Made by a program: the position numbers and the translations under genes. 64,000 nt of DNA, from assembly GCA_949128115.1 (NCBI GenBank), contig OX421964.1:31054177-31118176 (forward strand), read 5' to 3'. Positions 21,685 to 33,452 of this stretch are shown piece after piece (position 1 is the stretch's first letter; every line of letters begins with the position of its first letter). Origin of the DNA: Anaspis maculata (Eukaryota; Arthropoda; Insecta; Coleoptera; Scraptiidae). The notes beneath the pieces are model-generated. The model had not been told where the DNA came from. It made no database searches and saw only the letters and a program-made list of their open reading frames with translations.

Positions 21685-22483
21685 AAGTAAGAAGAGAACG
21701 TGTAGTTTACACTTGGTCTCGATCATAGAAGCCACGCCATAAACAGCGCGGTCGGATGGGTGACCACTGCAACATGACGCTGTTGTGGGGCTCAGTCAAA
21801 GGCGGGACACCGGCGCCAAATCTCCCTCTCTTCTGGGGAAACCCTACAAGTACTTCGGCCCTCAAAAGCACCCTCTGGAGTAGTAATTGGCTGTTGCTAT
21901 TCACTAGTGGTTCGGAATCCACTTTTAACTGTAGGCCCCCCTATTCAATGAAAAGCAAGCCGAAACCTTTGATGGGCTGTTCATGGCTACTAATTTAAAT
22001 AATCAAGTATAGGTACCGTTACCTGTTTGATAATCCAACTTAGCGCTCAATAATTTTTGACTATATGAGGCGTACCGCATTTTGACGCGTCGAAAAAATC
22101 GGGAGAAATATAAATCTAAGCCGTGAAGTCAAGTGATCATTAAAAGATGGCGCTAGCCAAGCCATTCAATTCATCTGTGAGAAGTGAGCAAATCTCTATA
22201 ACATGATCCAATACCATCACATCTGCATTTGGCCCACGTAACAGTCTCTCGACCCGGCGCGATATCCGATACTTTTGCGCCACATCAAGTTACCTGATGG
22301 AAATGTTTCACGACTATACGCCGTTCGCTGTCGTTTAGAATGCAAAAAATGGATTCCGAATGGCTTGGAATGGAGGAGTATCGATGGAGATCGACCGTTG
22401 TACTTGGACCGATCCACCTGGGCTGCCGTCCATTTCCAACTGGTCACATCGATTGCCGAGTGCTTCTACGGGTTTGTCAGAGC
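21685..22483. other. No recognisable feature
   Basis: Short overlapping open frames only. No family motif or repeat identified. Confidence 0.35.
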
Positions 22484-22950
22484 AGAGTTTTGACCCACCT
22501 CGAGGATGCTAAGTTAAGACCCATTGCTGCTGCGTTTCGACCTATCACCTGGAAAACGTAGAGTTGAGACGCGCTGGCGATGAGTTTAGATCTTTTTTCG
22601 GGACGCAGAGTTGAGACCCTGGTTGATGCGTCTCGATCCATTTGGAGAATGTATAGTTGAGATCCATTGATGATGCGTTTCGATCCCCCTTGAGGAAGTA
22701 GTGTTGAGACCCATCTAGGATGAGTTTCGTCCCACCTAGAGGCTGATGAGTTGTTATTCTTCAAGGAGCTTCGACCCACCTTTAAGATGTTGAGTTGAGG
22801 CGCTTGGATGATGAGTTTCTATCTGCCTCTAGGGAGAAGAGTAGAGACCTGCTGGTGATGAGTTTCGCTCCACCTCGAAGATGCAGGTGTAGACCTCTAC
22901 ATAATGCATTTCAATCTACCTGGAGAACGCATAGTCAAGAACCGATAGAA
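22484..22950. repeat. Minisatellite, ~47-bp unit, ~10 copies
   Basis: A diverged unit containing GAGTTTCGATCCACCT, then GAGAATG and GTTGAGACC, recurs with starts near 22484, 22532, 22582, 22628, 22675, 22722, 22766, 22813, 22860 and 22906. Spacing is 44-50 bp. The units differ from each other at many positions, so the array is old. Confidence 0.82.
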
Positions 22951-24409
22951 ACGAGCTCTCGTTTTAAATTTTAAGAACCGCTTGGAAAATCTAAAAATCG
23001 AAATGAAATAGAATCGCGTTTGTATCAGGGTTCGGACCTTGCCGTAGAGTCGCAATTGTGATTCAGAATCAGTTTGAGATCAAATCCCCCCTCCTTGAAA
23101 CTAATAATTTTGTTTCAGCGCCACAGCAATTATTATTATATGTCCATGTTGGTTGGACTTTCAAGTACAAGAGAATAATTATACCATGAAGAGGAATGTT
23201 ACTTACACGATTTGATCTCGTGAGAATAAAAGTTTCTGTTGCAGCATCGACTAAAATTATAAATGATGTCTAAGTTTGCTTCTGGGATGGAATGATGGAA
23301 ACTTCAACTCATAGAAACCGCTGACGGCAACCGAACGACCTGCCGTCAAATTTTGTGAAAACCAGACGTCGAATTTTGGCGGGGTATTTTTTCTCAAAAT
23401 TTTCGGAAACGAACCACATCCCAAGTTGAGGGTGAGAATTTTTTAAAAAAATTCTGAATTTGTCAAGATTTTTCGAAATTTCATGATTCATTCAAAATTT
23501 TACAAGGAAACCGATGAATAATCCATTCCAAATACCTTGTTACGTTTTCGCGGCAAAAGCTCGGCTTTTCGGGGAGAATTTCAAGAAATTTGGTGTGAAA
23601 TGCCAACCGGGGGGTTTCGGGGGCCGCGTTCCGTCTAATGCAGGCCATGCGACGGGGTTTTTCTTGAAAATTTGCCGAGAGTACGTCCCGGCCAATCTAA
23701 CAGGAACGTCGATTGACGCTTTGGCAAACTCAACACCTCGGGGCATTTCAACAGTGCTTTTGAAATTAAACTGACCATGTCAGCGTGGAAATCGAATTGT
23801 GGTCTCGAGGAGACACAAAACACAAAAGTCACCTCCAAATTCGACGGCACTTTGATCAAATTACCCAGGCCGGGGCAGACGTTGACGGCGTAATTTTACA
23901 AAAACAGACAAGTTGAGGGGGCAAAACACGTCTGGGGGTACTCACAATTTATTTGCAATTTCCAGCGGCTTTCCATTTCGAGAAAGGGGCCTTTTCGGTC
24001 CTTCAGAGCTTATTTCATGTTGGTTACAGGGGTTCCTTGTCGCGACATGTTTCCTACGGAATCCATGATAAATCCATCGGACCTTCTGGCCAGACCTCCA
24101 GAAAGGGTCCGTGTTTTGATTTGCGTCCTTGTTTCGAAGTTTCCCTTGTCAATTTTTCCAAAATTTCACTACAAACATCGGCAACATTACTCAGCGTCGC
24201 AGTTGTTGTGTTGTGCCATTTGAAATCAATGTAATGTCACAACACTTCTTAGGTCATTTTCACGGATTCCTTTGGCAGTTTTTCGCGAGTGCTTTCAGAT
24301 GCGTGGTACGTTGCAATGATGTTGACAGTCATGGACGTTTTCGCAAGTAAATGTAATGATGAGAGCGGAGATCCTTACATGACATTTTCCATCATCATTA
24401 CCACAAGAT
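22951..24409. other. No recognisable feature
   Basis: Overlapping short open frames at 23500-24350 in several frames with no motif I can assign. Confidence 0.35.
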
Positions 24410-25204
24410 CCGATTGGAACTTTGAACCTACGTCAACTAGAAATAGACAGTCTGAATGCATCTGTCAAATTTCGATTTTTGACGTCCCAAGAGGCCGTCA
24501 TATTGAACTCTTGCTTTTTTCAACCTATCCGATTGGGATCTCTAGAACCTATACCCACTTGGGGTGGACAACCGAGATACATCTGTCAAATGTGATATTT
24601 TGACAGTTCTAGGGCCGCCATATTGAACTTTTGCAATTTTAAACCGATGCGATTGGGATTTTAAGCCCATACCCACTTGAGGTTGACAATCAAAATGCAT
24701 CTGTTTCATTTAGATTTTTGACGTTTCAAGAGGCCGCCATATTGAACTTTTGCATTTTTCATCGGATCCGATTGGGATTTTGAACCTATGACAACTTGAA
24801 ATAGGCAATCTGAATACATCTCTCAAATTCTCGAATTTGTCATTTTGGCAGTTCTAAGGCCGCCGCTCCCGCCATATTGAACTTTTCCATTTTCAACCGA
24901 TCCGATTGGAATTTTTAACATAATAGATATCCACTTGAGGTGAACAATCGAGGTGTATCTATCAAGATTGACGTTTTGACAGTTCCAAGGCCACCATATC
25001 GAACTTTTGCATTTTTCAACCGATCCGATTGGGATTTAAAACCTATGACCACTTGAAACGGACAACCGGAATGCATCTGTCAAATTCTGATTTTTGACGT
25101 TTCAAGAGGCCGCCATATTGAACTTTTGCATTTTTCAACCGATCTGATTAACATTCTAAACCTACACCCACTTGAGGTTGGCGATCAAAATGCGTCACTG
25201 AGGA
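24410..25204. repeat. Minisatellite, ~120-bp unit, ~6.5 copies
   Basis: A unit with GGCCGCCATATTGAACTTTT, then CAACCGATCCGATTGGGATT, then CCACTTGAGGTTGACAATC and GCATCTGTCAAATT recurs. The GGCCGCCAT block starts near 24493, 24613, 24732, 24858, 24989 and 25108. One unit has a short GCCGCTCCC insertion. The array ends at the target duplication of the LINE at 25205, so its right boundary may have been cut by that insertion. Confidence 0.85.
25191..25204. repeat. LINE target-site duplication, left copy
   Basis: TGCGTCACTGAGGA, repeated exactly at 27626-27639. Confidence 0.9.
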
Positions 25205-25224
25205 CCCCGACGTGATGACAAAAT

Positions 25225-25857
25225 GTGTGTCCGACGTGTAAACAAAATAATTTTTCAGCGCAACACGTGCACATTTATTTGAATTCGAAAAAGCAGTACG
25301 GTAAGTTACTTAGATCAAAAAAGAGTAATTATGATGAAGCGTGCGTGGAGGCGGTTGGTAATGCAAAGGACTCAGCGACATTCTGGAGATCCCTGAGGGG
25401 ACTTCGAAGTTCACCTACTAACGCGAAGGTCAATCTCACAGTTGAACAGTGGGAAGAATTTTACAAAGACGTTTACACCCCGAGGGTTTCTCTGGGAGTC
25501 AGCTTTTTTGATGCTGGAAGTGAAATCTTGGACTCCCCTATCACTTTTGAACAGCTTTCGGGTGCTTTGAGTAAATGTAAATCAAGAAAATCGCCCGGTC
25601 CTGATGGGTTTGCTTTTGAGTTTTTTAAAGGTTTACCGCAGAATTGGTTACTTTATTTACAAAGCATGTTCAATGCGGTGCTGTCATCCGAGGTACTGCC
25701 AAGACAATGGAGTAATATATCCATTGTGATGTTGCACAAAAAGGGACCCGTAGATGATCCTCTCAATTACAGGGGTATTGCATTAACCAACTGCTGCACT
25801 AAGATCTTCACTCAGATTCTTCTAGAGAGGCTAGTCGCGTGGTCTGACATGGAATGA
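25225..25857 (+). pseudogene. LINE reverse transcriptase, N-terminal part (frameshifted)
   Basis: The frame shows KCKSRKSPGPDGFAFEFFK and later NISIVMLHKKG with LNYRGIALTNCCTKIF. These are the first blocks of a LINE reverse transcriptase (PGPDG; the K-x2-P-x3-Y-R-I type block). It ends in TGA at 25855-25857, in the middle of the RT domain. The rest continues in another frame from 25854, overlapping by four bases (ATGA). RT enzymes of this group are a single chain, so I read the overlap as a one-base indel, not as two genes. The region upstream has no endonuclease. The ATG at 25225 is only the first in the frame and probably not a true start. Confidence 0.85.
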
Positions 25858-27488
25858 CTGGAGTCATTCCTGAATGTCAGTCAGGATTCAGAGAGGGACG
25901 CGGATGCCTGGATGGCGTATTTGTTTTGAATTCGCTGATTCAGATTCAGCTGAGGCTAAAGAGAAGACGAGTCTATGCGGCATTTATTGATTTCAGGAGA
26001 GCTTTTGACTCTCTAGACCATTCAATTTTGTGGCACAAATTGTACAGTCTTGGTCTGAGTGCCAAGATCATCCGGATTTTGAAAAAGCTGTATGATTGTG
26101 CTACTATGCGTGTCAGGGTTGGCGGTGAATACACAAGAAGTTTTGATGTAACGTCCGGCGTTCTACAGGGAGAGACTTTGAGCCCACTTCTGTTTTCTCT
26201 CTTCATCTCGGATATGGAAGGATTCTTCCGGGAGTCGGGTGTTACGGGTTTGAACATCAACAACTATACCGATATTGTACTGCTGCTGTATGCCGATGAT
26301 TTGGTCATCCTGGGTGATTCGCCTGCTGATATCAACCGCAAACTCCGAGTTCTCCAGTCTTACTGTCGGAACAATCGATTAACAGTCAATGTTGAAAAGT
26401 GTAGCGTCCTTTGTTTTGGTAGAGGTTGTTCTGGGTGGGACAGGGGTTTAACATTTCTTTATGGTGAGCAGAAAATAAAAACGGCAAACAGCTATACTTA
26501 CCTGGGAATCCAGTTTTGCTCCTCCTCTGTATTCCTACAAGCGTCCAAGGCTGCAGTGACAAAAGCTAAAACGGCCACTGGGGGGGTGATGTCTTTGATG
26601 TCTCGAGCTAAGGTTGACTGCTGGGATTCGCGTATCCGGTTATATCAAGCAATAGTTATAAGCTCCATCTCACATTGCATAGCGGTTTATGGTCTAAGAT
26701 ATGTAGAACTCATAGAAAGGATACAAGTTCATTTTTTCAAAAGGCTACTCTCATTGGCTGGAAACACGCCTGATTATATTGTGCGTCTGGAAATGGGACT
26801 ACCCAGATTGTCCTTGTACATTTTGGAGATGGCGCTCAACTGGATCGAAAGAGTTCTTAGAATGAATAACAGACGCTTTCCGAGATTATGCTTTGATAGG
26901 TTGGCCGCGATTGAATCGGGTGAGTCAAGGTACAACTGGGCTTCGCAAGTCAAAGAGTATTTTGTTGGGGCGGGTCATGGACAGTCGTGGTTGAATTTGG
27001 AAAGCGGAAGTTTTGACTTGTGCAGGGGTGACATCCTCTCATTCTATAGAGATAAGTACCTAAGGGAAGACATTGAGAGGGCTCGGTCCTCCAGCTTTTC
27101 GGGTCGGTTTGTCACTTTTAACTTTGACGGAAATCCCAAAGATTATCTGCGGTTGAGGTTGCCCATTCACTACACTAGACTGATCGCTCAAATGAGACTT
27201 GCTAGTGACAAATACATAAAGCTATCGTTCAGGGGCATATGTTACAGAATAGCTGCTGATGAGATATGCTCCATTTGCAATCTCAACCAAAATGAAGATC
27301 TGAATCATTTTTTGTTCAAATGTCCTCTCTACTCCAACATAAGATCTGCATACATATCCAAAAATCTTAGTAACACCGATGATTTGTTTGTATTTTTAGA
27401 TGAAAATGTGCGGGGTAAAGTAGTGAAAGATATTTGTAATTTTGTTATGAATGCACTAAGGATCCGAGCTTTTTGTAGGAACGAATGA
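25854..27488 (+). pseudogene. LINE reverse transcriptase, main part and C-terminus
   Basis: This 544-codon frame carries QSGFREGRGCLDG, then AFIDFRRAFDSLDH with the first catalytic Asp, and GVLQGETLSPLLFSLFISDM. YADD (26289-26300) has the paired catalytic Asp residues, and a thumb region follows. The C-terminus has CSICN ... LNHFLFKCPLY, a C-X2-C/H-X4-C zinc-knuckle-like motif (about 27269-27325). The protein is long and open with intact catalytic residues, so the insertion is not very old. The frameshift at 25854 and the 5' truncation still make it defective. QGETLSP differs from the QGSVLGP usual in jockey and CR1 elements, so I leave the clade open. Confidence 0.88.
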
Positions 27489-27639
27489 CATTTATACACT
27501 TGGTCATATTTTTAATTGTGTTTCCATATTTTATTATCTATGTTTTATGTCTTGCTTTTGTTCTTTTGTCATAAATTTGTTAAAATTTTGAAAGACAATA
27601 AATTATTTGTATTTGTATTTGTATTTGCGTCACTGAGGA

Positions 27640-28614
27640 AAAACACGTTTCCTCAAATTCATGTTACTCTTATACAATCAATTGCTCACGCCTTTTGGAA
27701 AACTTCATCTGACCAAGACACTATCGACGGACATGAATAAATTACTAAACTCGCAAAGGAAAAACCTGATATCCGCCTAAAACAACGGGAAATCAACATC
27801 ATGTATACAATTCCCTTTCCACTTGCCCGGTGTCAGTGGAACAAATTCTCTGGCTACTTTTCAACCAATGCTGTCACCCAGGCGATGGCTTGCCGGCGCC
27901 GGTGGCAGATAGTCTTATTTGAAACTAATGAGGTTAATCTGGTGTCCAATGACGCGATGGTTTAGATAGAGACTTTGTGAAATGAATTGTTACTAGGGCT
28001 CGAACAGGTATAGTAGAGGTGGCGATTATCAGGTGTTAGGGTGAGAATTATTTCGACGCCTCTACGCATCGGCTTTTTGACGAACACCTTGTATGGTCGA
28101 TAATCTGTGTTTTGTTCATCCTGACTGCGGCATTCTTTCACGCACCAGCAAACAGTGTTCTTCGTGCTGCCAGAATACCATGAACTTTCAATACGATTCC
28201 CTCCCCCCTCCCAAAATCTTAAATCTTGAATGCAAATAATAATTTTAAAAAGTTCACCCTGTCACTAACTTGTTCCATTTCAGTGGATAGTACGCCCTTT
28301 TACAAGTCCTTTAATTCAGTTGAAATGCTTGCTGAATGTAAAGTGTGTCGCATAGAACGTGGAATGTGAACGATGGTGCCGACCCCATGCAATGTTAGTA
28401 AGAATCCCTACCCTGTGTTGGATCAGGCTAAATTTTCGGTATAGTGGAGGAGAGCAGTCACCTCTCACCTCAGGCTGTTTGGGTTTAACGTAATAAAAAA
28501 TTGGTTAGCATTGGAATAATTGAAGAATGAAAAAAAAATTTCAAGTCATTTGTATGGAATGAAATAAATAAATAGTAAGTACTTTGAGCATTGAAAAAAT
28601 AAAGAAAATAAAGA

Positions 28615-28616
<2 letters not shown>
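27640..28616. other. No recognisable feature
   Basis: Unique-looking sequence without motifs. The 120-bp minisatellite does not resume after the LINE. Confidence 0.35.

Positions 28617-28648
<32 letters not shown>
28617..28648. repeat. ATTG/TGAT microsatellite
   Basis: Seven uninterrupted GATT units follow AATAAAGAAAATAAAGAATT. An AATAAA-rich lead into a short tandem tail also resembles LINE 3' ends in this window, but no LINE coding sequence is seen upstream. Confidence 0.8.
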
Positions 28649-29228
28649 CAAAAAAAAAATACATCCAAATTTTATTGGAAATTGTAAAAAAGCGCTTGTC
28701 ATTCGAACACAAATACATAATAACATGCTCTTTACTTACAGGTGAGTCACAATCATAAACCGGCGTCGGTCTGCGGGAACCAGGAACCGGGAATTGGCTG
28801 ACGGACGTTGAATAAAACTAAAAGAAACTTTACCCTAAAATAAATCAGTTCAGTACGCAGCTATGCACTGACTTCAGTTTACATCGTTTCAATGGGAGGC
28901 ATTCTCGCAAACGCATTCCAGAGGGCGCGACATAGGCTTGGGACCAAATGTCAACGTCATGTCAACGTCAAGTCCAAGGTCAAGCTTGCAGTTGTCATTG
29001 CTTGTCAGAGCGTAACCTAACCTATCTTTATTGTTTATTGTCGTCCCATGACTCGCATGATGTTAGTGTCACCGGTACCGGATGCTTGTCGTTTGAAAGG
29101 CAGGGCAAATGCAAGCGAAGCAGCGCGGGGCCGTCTGGCGGTTCGTGCGAGACAAAATCCCGGCCGGTGAGACGATAAATGCAACCCACAGTGGTCCCAA
29201 GCTATCATGTTTAAGCAGGGCTCCGTTT

Positions 29229-29844
29229 AACTTTGGGTAAGTTCAGTTTGACTGCCCAAGGCAAAAATTCATTTTTGTTTACTACTATAGACCCGAGGGG
29301 CTCCATATGGTATCTACTGAAGAGGCAAAGGGATGCTCTGAATAAGCCACTCCTGCTTCATCCTAGCACATGGATAACGGAGAGAGAAATTGGACTATAC
29401 TATACGAGAACAGGAGGACATTTCGGTATCACCAATACAAGAGTCGCCCTTCCTTCAAAATTTTGTAGCAGTGTGGAAAACTCTCTGTAAAGTGATGGTG
29501 TGAATTATTGTAATAAAGTGAAATGCCCTGGCTGAATCAAAAACTGTATTTCATGTGTTTAATTTTCGTATACTACGCACAACGCTGTGAACATAATAAC
29601 TTAACTGAACAAATTCAAAACTTCAACATAGAACCAACATAACCTAGATCCCTTCACGCAGCTCAGCAATGTCAATGTTTTTCAATGATTCCCGTCTCCA
29701 TCTGTCGGGTAGAATGGAGCAGGAAGGGCTTATTCAGAGCATCTATTCACCTCTCCAGAGTATCATACCGGGCCCGGGTCTACGATAAAAGTGAATAAAA
29801 ATGTATTTTTTTCGTCGGTAGTCAAACTGAGCTTTCCCGGAGTT
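29229..29844. mobile_element. 616-bp foldback element with ~150-bp inverted arms
   Basis: Left arm landmarks are TTCAGTTTGACTGCC, TAGACCCGAGGG and GATGCTCTGAATAAGCC. They recur inverted in the same order at 29844 back to 29690 (CTCAGTTTGACTACC, TAGACCCGGGCC and GATGCTCTGAATAAGCC). The middle is non-coding. No target duplication is clear. Confidence 0.75.
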
Positions 29845-31429
29845 TGGGGCCGCGTCCTGACCCTCGTCGCAAGAGCCTACGGCATTCTCATGAACGATTC
29901 AACGATACGACTCAAAAATCACAATTTATGTTCACGGTGACATTTCTAAATATTTGACGTTTATTAATTTGACGATTTCACACAACGCGCTTGTTTATGC
30001 AACCTAGGCGAGATAAAATCCCTAGAGGTCCCAACCAACTGCAGCGCCTCCTGGTGGGAGCAAAATCGTCCATGCCTCCCATTATTACTCCAGCTTGGGT
30101 TTGATAAATTCTGTTTGGAATCTGTTTCCCTATGGTGATGGTTGAAATTGACTTCCAATTACCTATATGAAATCTATTGTTACAAATTCATAATGGGTAC
30201 CTTCTTCCACAATTGAGAGAAAGTGCATCGTTATTAACTTGATCTTCAATGCCATGATCGTATAGGTGTATATATATTCCTATAGAAAACAAATGATGAA
30301 AATTCGGAAATGTCCGTTTTTGATCAACTTCAATTTACCAGACCTCACTCACAGATCACAGACATCCGTATCTTCCTTCTAACCCCTCAGTTGCGACAGA
30401 GATTACTAAATACGAAGATTTTCATCACTAACTACATTTTCCATGTCCACTCGTCCACCATCAGTCGTTCTGTCTGATGGATCTCGTTCACACTGGCGCC
30501 TCTTTGAGTTTTATTATTTCTTGATCCAAAAAATCCAAAAAAAAATCTAAGTGAGAACTAAAGGTCTTGATGTAGTTTGATTTTTTATTTGAATGTATCG
30601 CTGGCGCTGTGTTCTTGCAACAGAAATTGTATTTTCTTTGTGCAATAAACAATATGATAATAATAATAGTGCATTTTGTCACTGATTTTCCAATTTTAGG
30701 TCAAGATAAACAGGTAGCGGCTCATTCGCTTGTTTGTTGTCAATTATTATTTCTCATACGTTGTTCACCAGCTTTCGGGAATAAATTTAATGAGATGATC
30801 CTGCATCTTTCTTTGCCGACCACAAAGTAGCAAATAGTGAAGCACTGCGCGTACCGAGCAATGCGTAAAATGTTCACTTTTCCGGAGGAAAAACGATTGT
30901 GTGATCAATTATGGTTTTTAAAAATTCAAATTCAGATGCCATTTTTTGCTCGAGTTTTTGTTTTGTTGTTGTGTTTTCATGAGGAAAAATTTTAGAAAAG
31001 GTTTCACTTAGCATTTTCCGCCATTTCATTAGCGTGGGTTCTCTAGCAAGTTTCGTAACAATAGGTAGGTACGAGCATTCACACCATTTTTGAACAATAT
31101 CATCAGAACTGACCATGATGATGATATGATGATAATATCTAATGTCGCTATTAGATTAAGAAAGCAGGAATTTTGGAGGAATTCGAAAGGTCCTAAATCC
31201 GGATGCTCACAGCTCAAATAGAGATTATAACTTTGTACAAGAATTTTACGGGGACTCGGGTTTTACTGGCAACCAACCGTGCAACTAATCTTATCGTAAG
31301 CCTTACTGGCACACAGGTAAGTAACTCGCCAATCGTATATAAGTCGCTCAGGAAAAACCAGGAAGCCATCATCAGTTCCCGACCACTCTTCTGCCGAGGT
31401 TCTTTCTCACCTAATGTAAGGAGTTCATA
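29845..31429. other. No recognisable feature
   Basis: No long frames, tandem repeats or terminal repeats found. Confidence 0.35.
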
Positions 31430-31431
31430 TA

Positions 31432-32499
31432 CCGGGTGATCATTTTAAAACTATCCACCTGCAATAACTCCCGATTCCTAGTGAAAATGTCTTCAAGCAG
31501 AACAGGTCGATTTTCATATCAAGGGGGGCATCTAAAACATACATTGGCGAATTTCTATCTTCAGCCCCCTCGCTCCCACCCACCCCAACTGTGAAATTTC
31601 AAATGACACCACCTATTTCACGATACATCAAATCAAACAGAATTGAGTTCTCTATCTGTAAAAATATTTATAAAATTTTTTACCTCACCCCCCTTTTTCC
31701 TGAAATTCTCCGAGTGTCCCATTCTATATTTTTGACCTCTCAATTCTCTTCAATGCAGTCAAAGTCATCCTGCACAGCATCGAGGACAAAAATTCTCTTC
31801 GGAAAAAGTGTTACCCAAATTTGACCCTTCGCTCCCTCCCGCCTACCACACCCTCAAAATCTAAAATGACAATATCTACTTTGTGATACATCAAATCGAA
31901 GAAAATTGAACTCTCTTCCTAAACAAAAATTTTTCCAAATTTTCATAGCTCCCCGTTTTCCTCTTTAAATACTTCAAATGTCCAATTTAATAAGAGAGGG
32001 GTTGAAAATTTAAAAATAATTGTTTTCAGAAAGAGAATTCAATTACCTTAAATTTGACTTTTCACAAGGTAGGTGTGTTTCGTTAAATTTCGAAGTTGAG
32101 TGGGGGGAGCCATGGGGTGAATTTGGGTGGCACTTTTTCCACCAAAAATTCTATTCTTAGATGCTATTTACGATGATGCTGACTAAACTGAAGAAAATAA
32201 AGGGGTCCAGAATATTAGATGGGACACTCAGAGAATTTTTGGGGAGAAGGGGGGTGGGGTTAAAATTTTGAAAATATTTGTTTCAAAAAGAAAATTTGAT
32301 TCTCTTCAATTTTATGTATCGCAAGATATGTAGTGTCATTTGAAATTTCAAAGTTGGGGTGAGTGGGGGCGAGGAGGCTGAAGATAGAAATTTGCCAATG
32401 TTTTAGATGTCCCCTTCGATATAAAAACCGATCTGTTTTTGCTTGAATATTGACCAGAAATCGTTATTGCAGGTGGATAGTTTGCAAATGATCATCCGG
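31432..32499. mobile_element. 1.07-kb palindromic TIR element, TA-flanked
   Basis: The left end CCGGGTGATCATTTTAAAAC and the right end (reverse: CCGGATGATCATTTGCAAAC) start arms that stay similar to near the centre at about 31965. Shared blocks include CTATCCACCTGCAATAAC, ACATCTAAAACAT and ATTTCTATCTTCAGCC. TA is at 31430-31431 and 32500-32501. Each arm contains about two diverged sub-units of about 280 bp. A shorter relative is at 61641-61947. Confidence 0.82.
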
Positions 32500-32671
32500 T
32501 ATATGTATATGTGCGGTGTAAGTACATTTCACAATCTATTTCGATACAAGCTTTCAATCTAAGTACAAAATTGCATTAGTAAAAACGTTATCAGCAGCGA
32601 TAGCAGGCGGACGTATTCCGATCGTGCTCTGCAATTTGTTTGTTTATACGTAAAGTTAAAATTCCAAAATA

Positions 32672-33442
32672 ATGCCCAGTACACGAAAAGGCGATGCAGC
32701 GACACCAGTACAAACTGAGTTAATTGTTTCGAAGCTTGAGGCCAGTTTAAATAAAATGGTTGCCGACGCGTTGGACGAGCAGCGAAAAATTTTTAGCAAA
32801 GAAGTCGACGAACTGAAAAGGGATATTCAAATGCTGATGGACAACAACAAGGAATTGACGAAGCTGCTCCATCAAGCGCGGCTACCTCCTGGTTCTGCCG
32901 TTGCGGTGCCTGGAAATTCGTTTACTGTCCCGAAGAAATCTAACCAGATTTCACGGGCATCAACAGGAGCGGAAAAAAGTGGCAGCGCTGATAGCATAAC
33001 GAAGAAAAACCCCGAGAAGAAATCTAAACGTGACGGAGCAAAAACATATGCGAATGTCGCGGATTTGGACAAAAGGAAGAAAATAATAATAGGCGAAGCT
33101 AATAATTCCAATATTGGCTTTTCCGCTGCAGAGAAGCGTTTGTGGCTGTATGTGGGCAGATGTAAGCCTGGAACGGAATCTCGACAAGTGCAGCAATACC
33201 TGACGGATAAGTTCAAGACACAGCAGTTCGAGGTAACAAAACTGGAGACAAAGGGAAATAATGTATCTTTTAGAGTTGAAGCCGATGCTAAGCTGGAAGA
33301 TCTATTATATGACGCAGTCACATGGCCACAGGGTGTAGTGGTGAAGAGATACCGATTTTTTCGATCAAGAAACCAACTTGGAGGTTCCCAATTTATCTCA
33401 CACGCACCCACCGACCAGCAACAAAAAGAAGATAGCCCCTAA
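32672..33442 (+). CDS. LINE ORF1 protein
   Basis: This intact 256-codon frame starts at ATG 32672. Residues about 16-68 form a predicted coiled coil (SKLEASLNKMVADALDEQRK onward). Residues 85-130 are Lys/Ser-rich and probably disordered. Residues about 157-230 hold RLWLYVGRCKPGTES ... AVTWPQGVVVKRYRFF, which resembles the RNA-binding domain found in ORF1 proteins of CR1-like LINEs. No CCHC zinc knuckles are present. Such proteins bind LINE RNA and form ribonucleoprotein particles. The frame is undamaged although ORF2 beside it is broken. Confidence 0.8.
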   Translation: MPSTRKGDAATPVQTELIVSKLEASLNKMVADALDEQRKIFSKEVDELKRDIQMLMDNNKELTKLLHQARLPPGSAVAVPGNSFTVPKKSNQISRASTGAEKSGSADSITKKNPEKKSKRDGAKTYANVADLDKRKKIIIGEANNSNIGFSAAEKRLWLYVGRCKPGTESRQVQQYLTDKFKTQQFEVTKLETKGNNVSFRVEADAKLEDLLYDAVTWPQGVVVKRYRFFRSRNQLGGSQFISHAPTDQQQKEDSP

Positions 33443-33452
33443 AAGAAGTCCC

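Larger units (their letters stand above)
25205..27625 (+). mobile_element. 5'-truncated LINE (non-LTR retrotransposon)
   Basis: An exact 14-bp direct repeat (25191-25204, 27626-27639) flanks the block. The 3' end is CAATAAATTATTTG followed by TATTTG repeats. The 5' end starts directly in a region before the reverse transcriptase domain, so the endonuclease and ORF1 are missing. The coding frames are at 25225-25857 and 25854-27488. It lies at the edge of the 120-bp minisatellite. A 3' fragment of a related element is at 2455-3054. Clade is not assigned. Confidence 0.92.

Noticed and set aside
24410..25204. CRISPR-like regular repeats
   Set aside because: Units are about 120 bp and diverged along their whole length with no constant repeat and unique spacers. 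It is a minisatellite in a eukaryotic context.
25225..27488. Two separate genes overlapping at ATGA (translational coupling)
   Set aside because: The overlap falls inside one RT domain of a LINE with a target duplication. A one-base indel is the simpler reading.
28930..29208. Inverted TAGGCTTGGGACCA / TGGTCCCAAGCTA as MITE ends
   Set aside because: Only about 15 bp match, with one gap, and similarity does not continue. No target duplication.
32872..33411. 179-codon minus-strand frame opposite LINE ORF1
   Set aside because: Shadow of ORF1. No motif, and ORF1 is the recognisable protein.
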